NCBI RefSeq assembly: GCF_021502725.1
Contig: NZ_JAKFFS010000007.1
Location: 289,293 to 353,292 of the forward strand
Reading direction: 5' to 3'
DNA from: Dyadobacter sp. CY345
GTDB taxonomy: Bacteria; Bacteroidota; Bacteroidia; Cytophagales; Spirosomataceae
DNA length: 64,000 nt
Positions 63,693 to 64,000 of this stretch are shown here, piece after piece. Position numbers and translations under genes: made by a program. A model generated the notes under the pieces. The model was not told the origin of the DNA. It saw only the letters and a list, made by a program, of their open reading frames with translations, and did not search any database. Position 1 is the stretch's first letter, and every line of letters starts with the position of its first letter.

Positions 63693-63890
63693 TTTTACAG
63701 CGGAGGGGCTCCACTTAGCGCCCGTTATAGTTGTAAACCCCATTTCAGTTAATTGATCTGATATTTTTTGTAAACTGATAGGCCCTTCACTTCTGATTTT
63801 TTCTATAACCGGCCTCATTTTGAGCGCGAATTGGTATGAGCGAGCGCTCCTAAGTTTGATTCTGGAATTAAAATAACTCGTTGGGTGAAA
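63645..63890 (-). pseudogene. C-terminal remnant of a serine recombinase (resolvase family)
   Basis: Minus-strand open frame of about 81 codons ending at TAG 63647-63645; an internal ATG at 63818 would give 57 aa. It reads RSARSYQFALKMRPVIEKIR, then EGPISLQKISDQLTEMGFTT, TGAKWSPSAVKSLESRIERM. This matches the C-terminal helix-turn-helix region of small recombinase-family proteins. An in-frame stop at 63893-63891 cuts it from any catalytic domain. The remaining bases to 64000 show nothing else. Confidence 0.5.
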
Positions 63891-64000
63891 TTATGTAATC
63901 TGAATTTTAATATTGTTGATATTTCTTTGATACACGAATTTGTTGATGTATTGAATCGAGGTTAGAGCTGTTATTTTAGCCAAAATTCTCGTTTTAAAAC

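Noticed and set aside
52338..64000. A second copy of the tRNA-Arg 3' end (attR) marking the far end of the island
   Set aside because: Reading the rest of the window I did not find another GAATCTCGTTGGGTGCA. The right boundary is outside the window or has been lost.
1..64000. CRISPR arrays, rRNA genes and complete insertion sequences
   Set aside because: No regularly spaced repeats, no rRNA-like sequence and no transposase with terminal repeats were seen. The Rpn gene and recombinase fragments are not complete elements.

Overview
The window looks like chromosome of a Bacteroidota bacterium of the Cytophagales type, closest in flavour to Dyadobacter and relatives. This is inferred from a SusC/SusD pair with its own ECF sigma factor and FecR anti-sigma factor, a type IX secretion (T9SS) sorting domain, DUF1080 and DUF885 proteins, a RagA-type STN receptor, TAnnTTTG-type -7 promoter boxes, weak Shine-Dalgarno signals and moderate AT richness. 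No rRNA, CRISPR array or complete insertion sequence was seen. The only RNA gene recognised is a tRNA-Arg(CCG).

Layout. 0-5 kb: end of a Bcr/CflA-type efflux pump, a secreted dienelactone hydrolase, a DUF885 lipoprotein peptidase, an Rpn/PD-(D/E)XK nuclease and a small ribbon-helix-helix protein. 5-18.5 kb: a GH2 beta-mannosidase-like enzyme with a cellobiose 2-epimerase, a sorbosone-dehydrogenase-like beta-propeller, DUF1080, a RelE/ParE toxin-antitoxin pair, a NYN-LOTUS RNase-like protein, a phytase-like esterase with an M1 aminopeptidase, and a siderophore-interacting flavoprotein. 19.7-24.8 kb: a minus-strand block (carboxylesterase, ring-cleaving dioxygenase, pseudo-receiver, nitroreductase, pirin, Crp/Fnr regulator) that resembles in content the quinone-detoxifying mhq genes of Firmicutes. 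Three near-identical promoter/operator modules are embedded in it.

26-32 kb: a heavy-metal RND efflux set with the pump and outer-membrane channel fused in one ORF, followed by the adaptor. 33-44.5 kb: NDH-2, a stand-alone TonB-dependent receptor, and a sigma/FecR/SusC/SusD uptake locus. 44.8-50.3 kb: a GlgE-family protein that has lost two catalytic carboxylates, an M19 dipeptidase, and an intact glycogen branching enzyme GlgB. 50-52.2 kb: small hypothetical and outer-membrane proteins and a Nudix hydrolase.

52.3-64 kb is accessory. A tRNA-Arg is followed directly by a tyrosine recombinase carrying an in-frame stop just before its catalytic Tyr. Next come four co-oriented genes (YtxH protein, Ala-rich membrane protein, a DisA-like nucleotidyltransferase with an atypical motif, AI-2E-type permease). 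After them is a gene-poor stretch with a truncated TlpA thioredoxin, two secreted surface proteins, and debris of a beta-lactamase-family gene and a serine recombinase.

The strongest leads are the DisA-like/membrane-protein cluster, the GlgE pseudoenzyme near GlgB, and the mhq-like regulon with its repeated operator.
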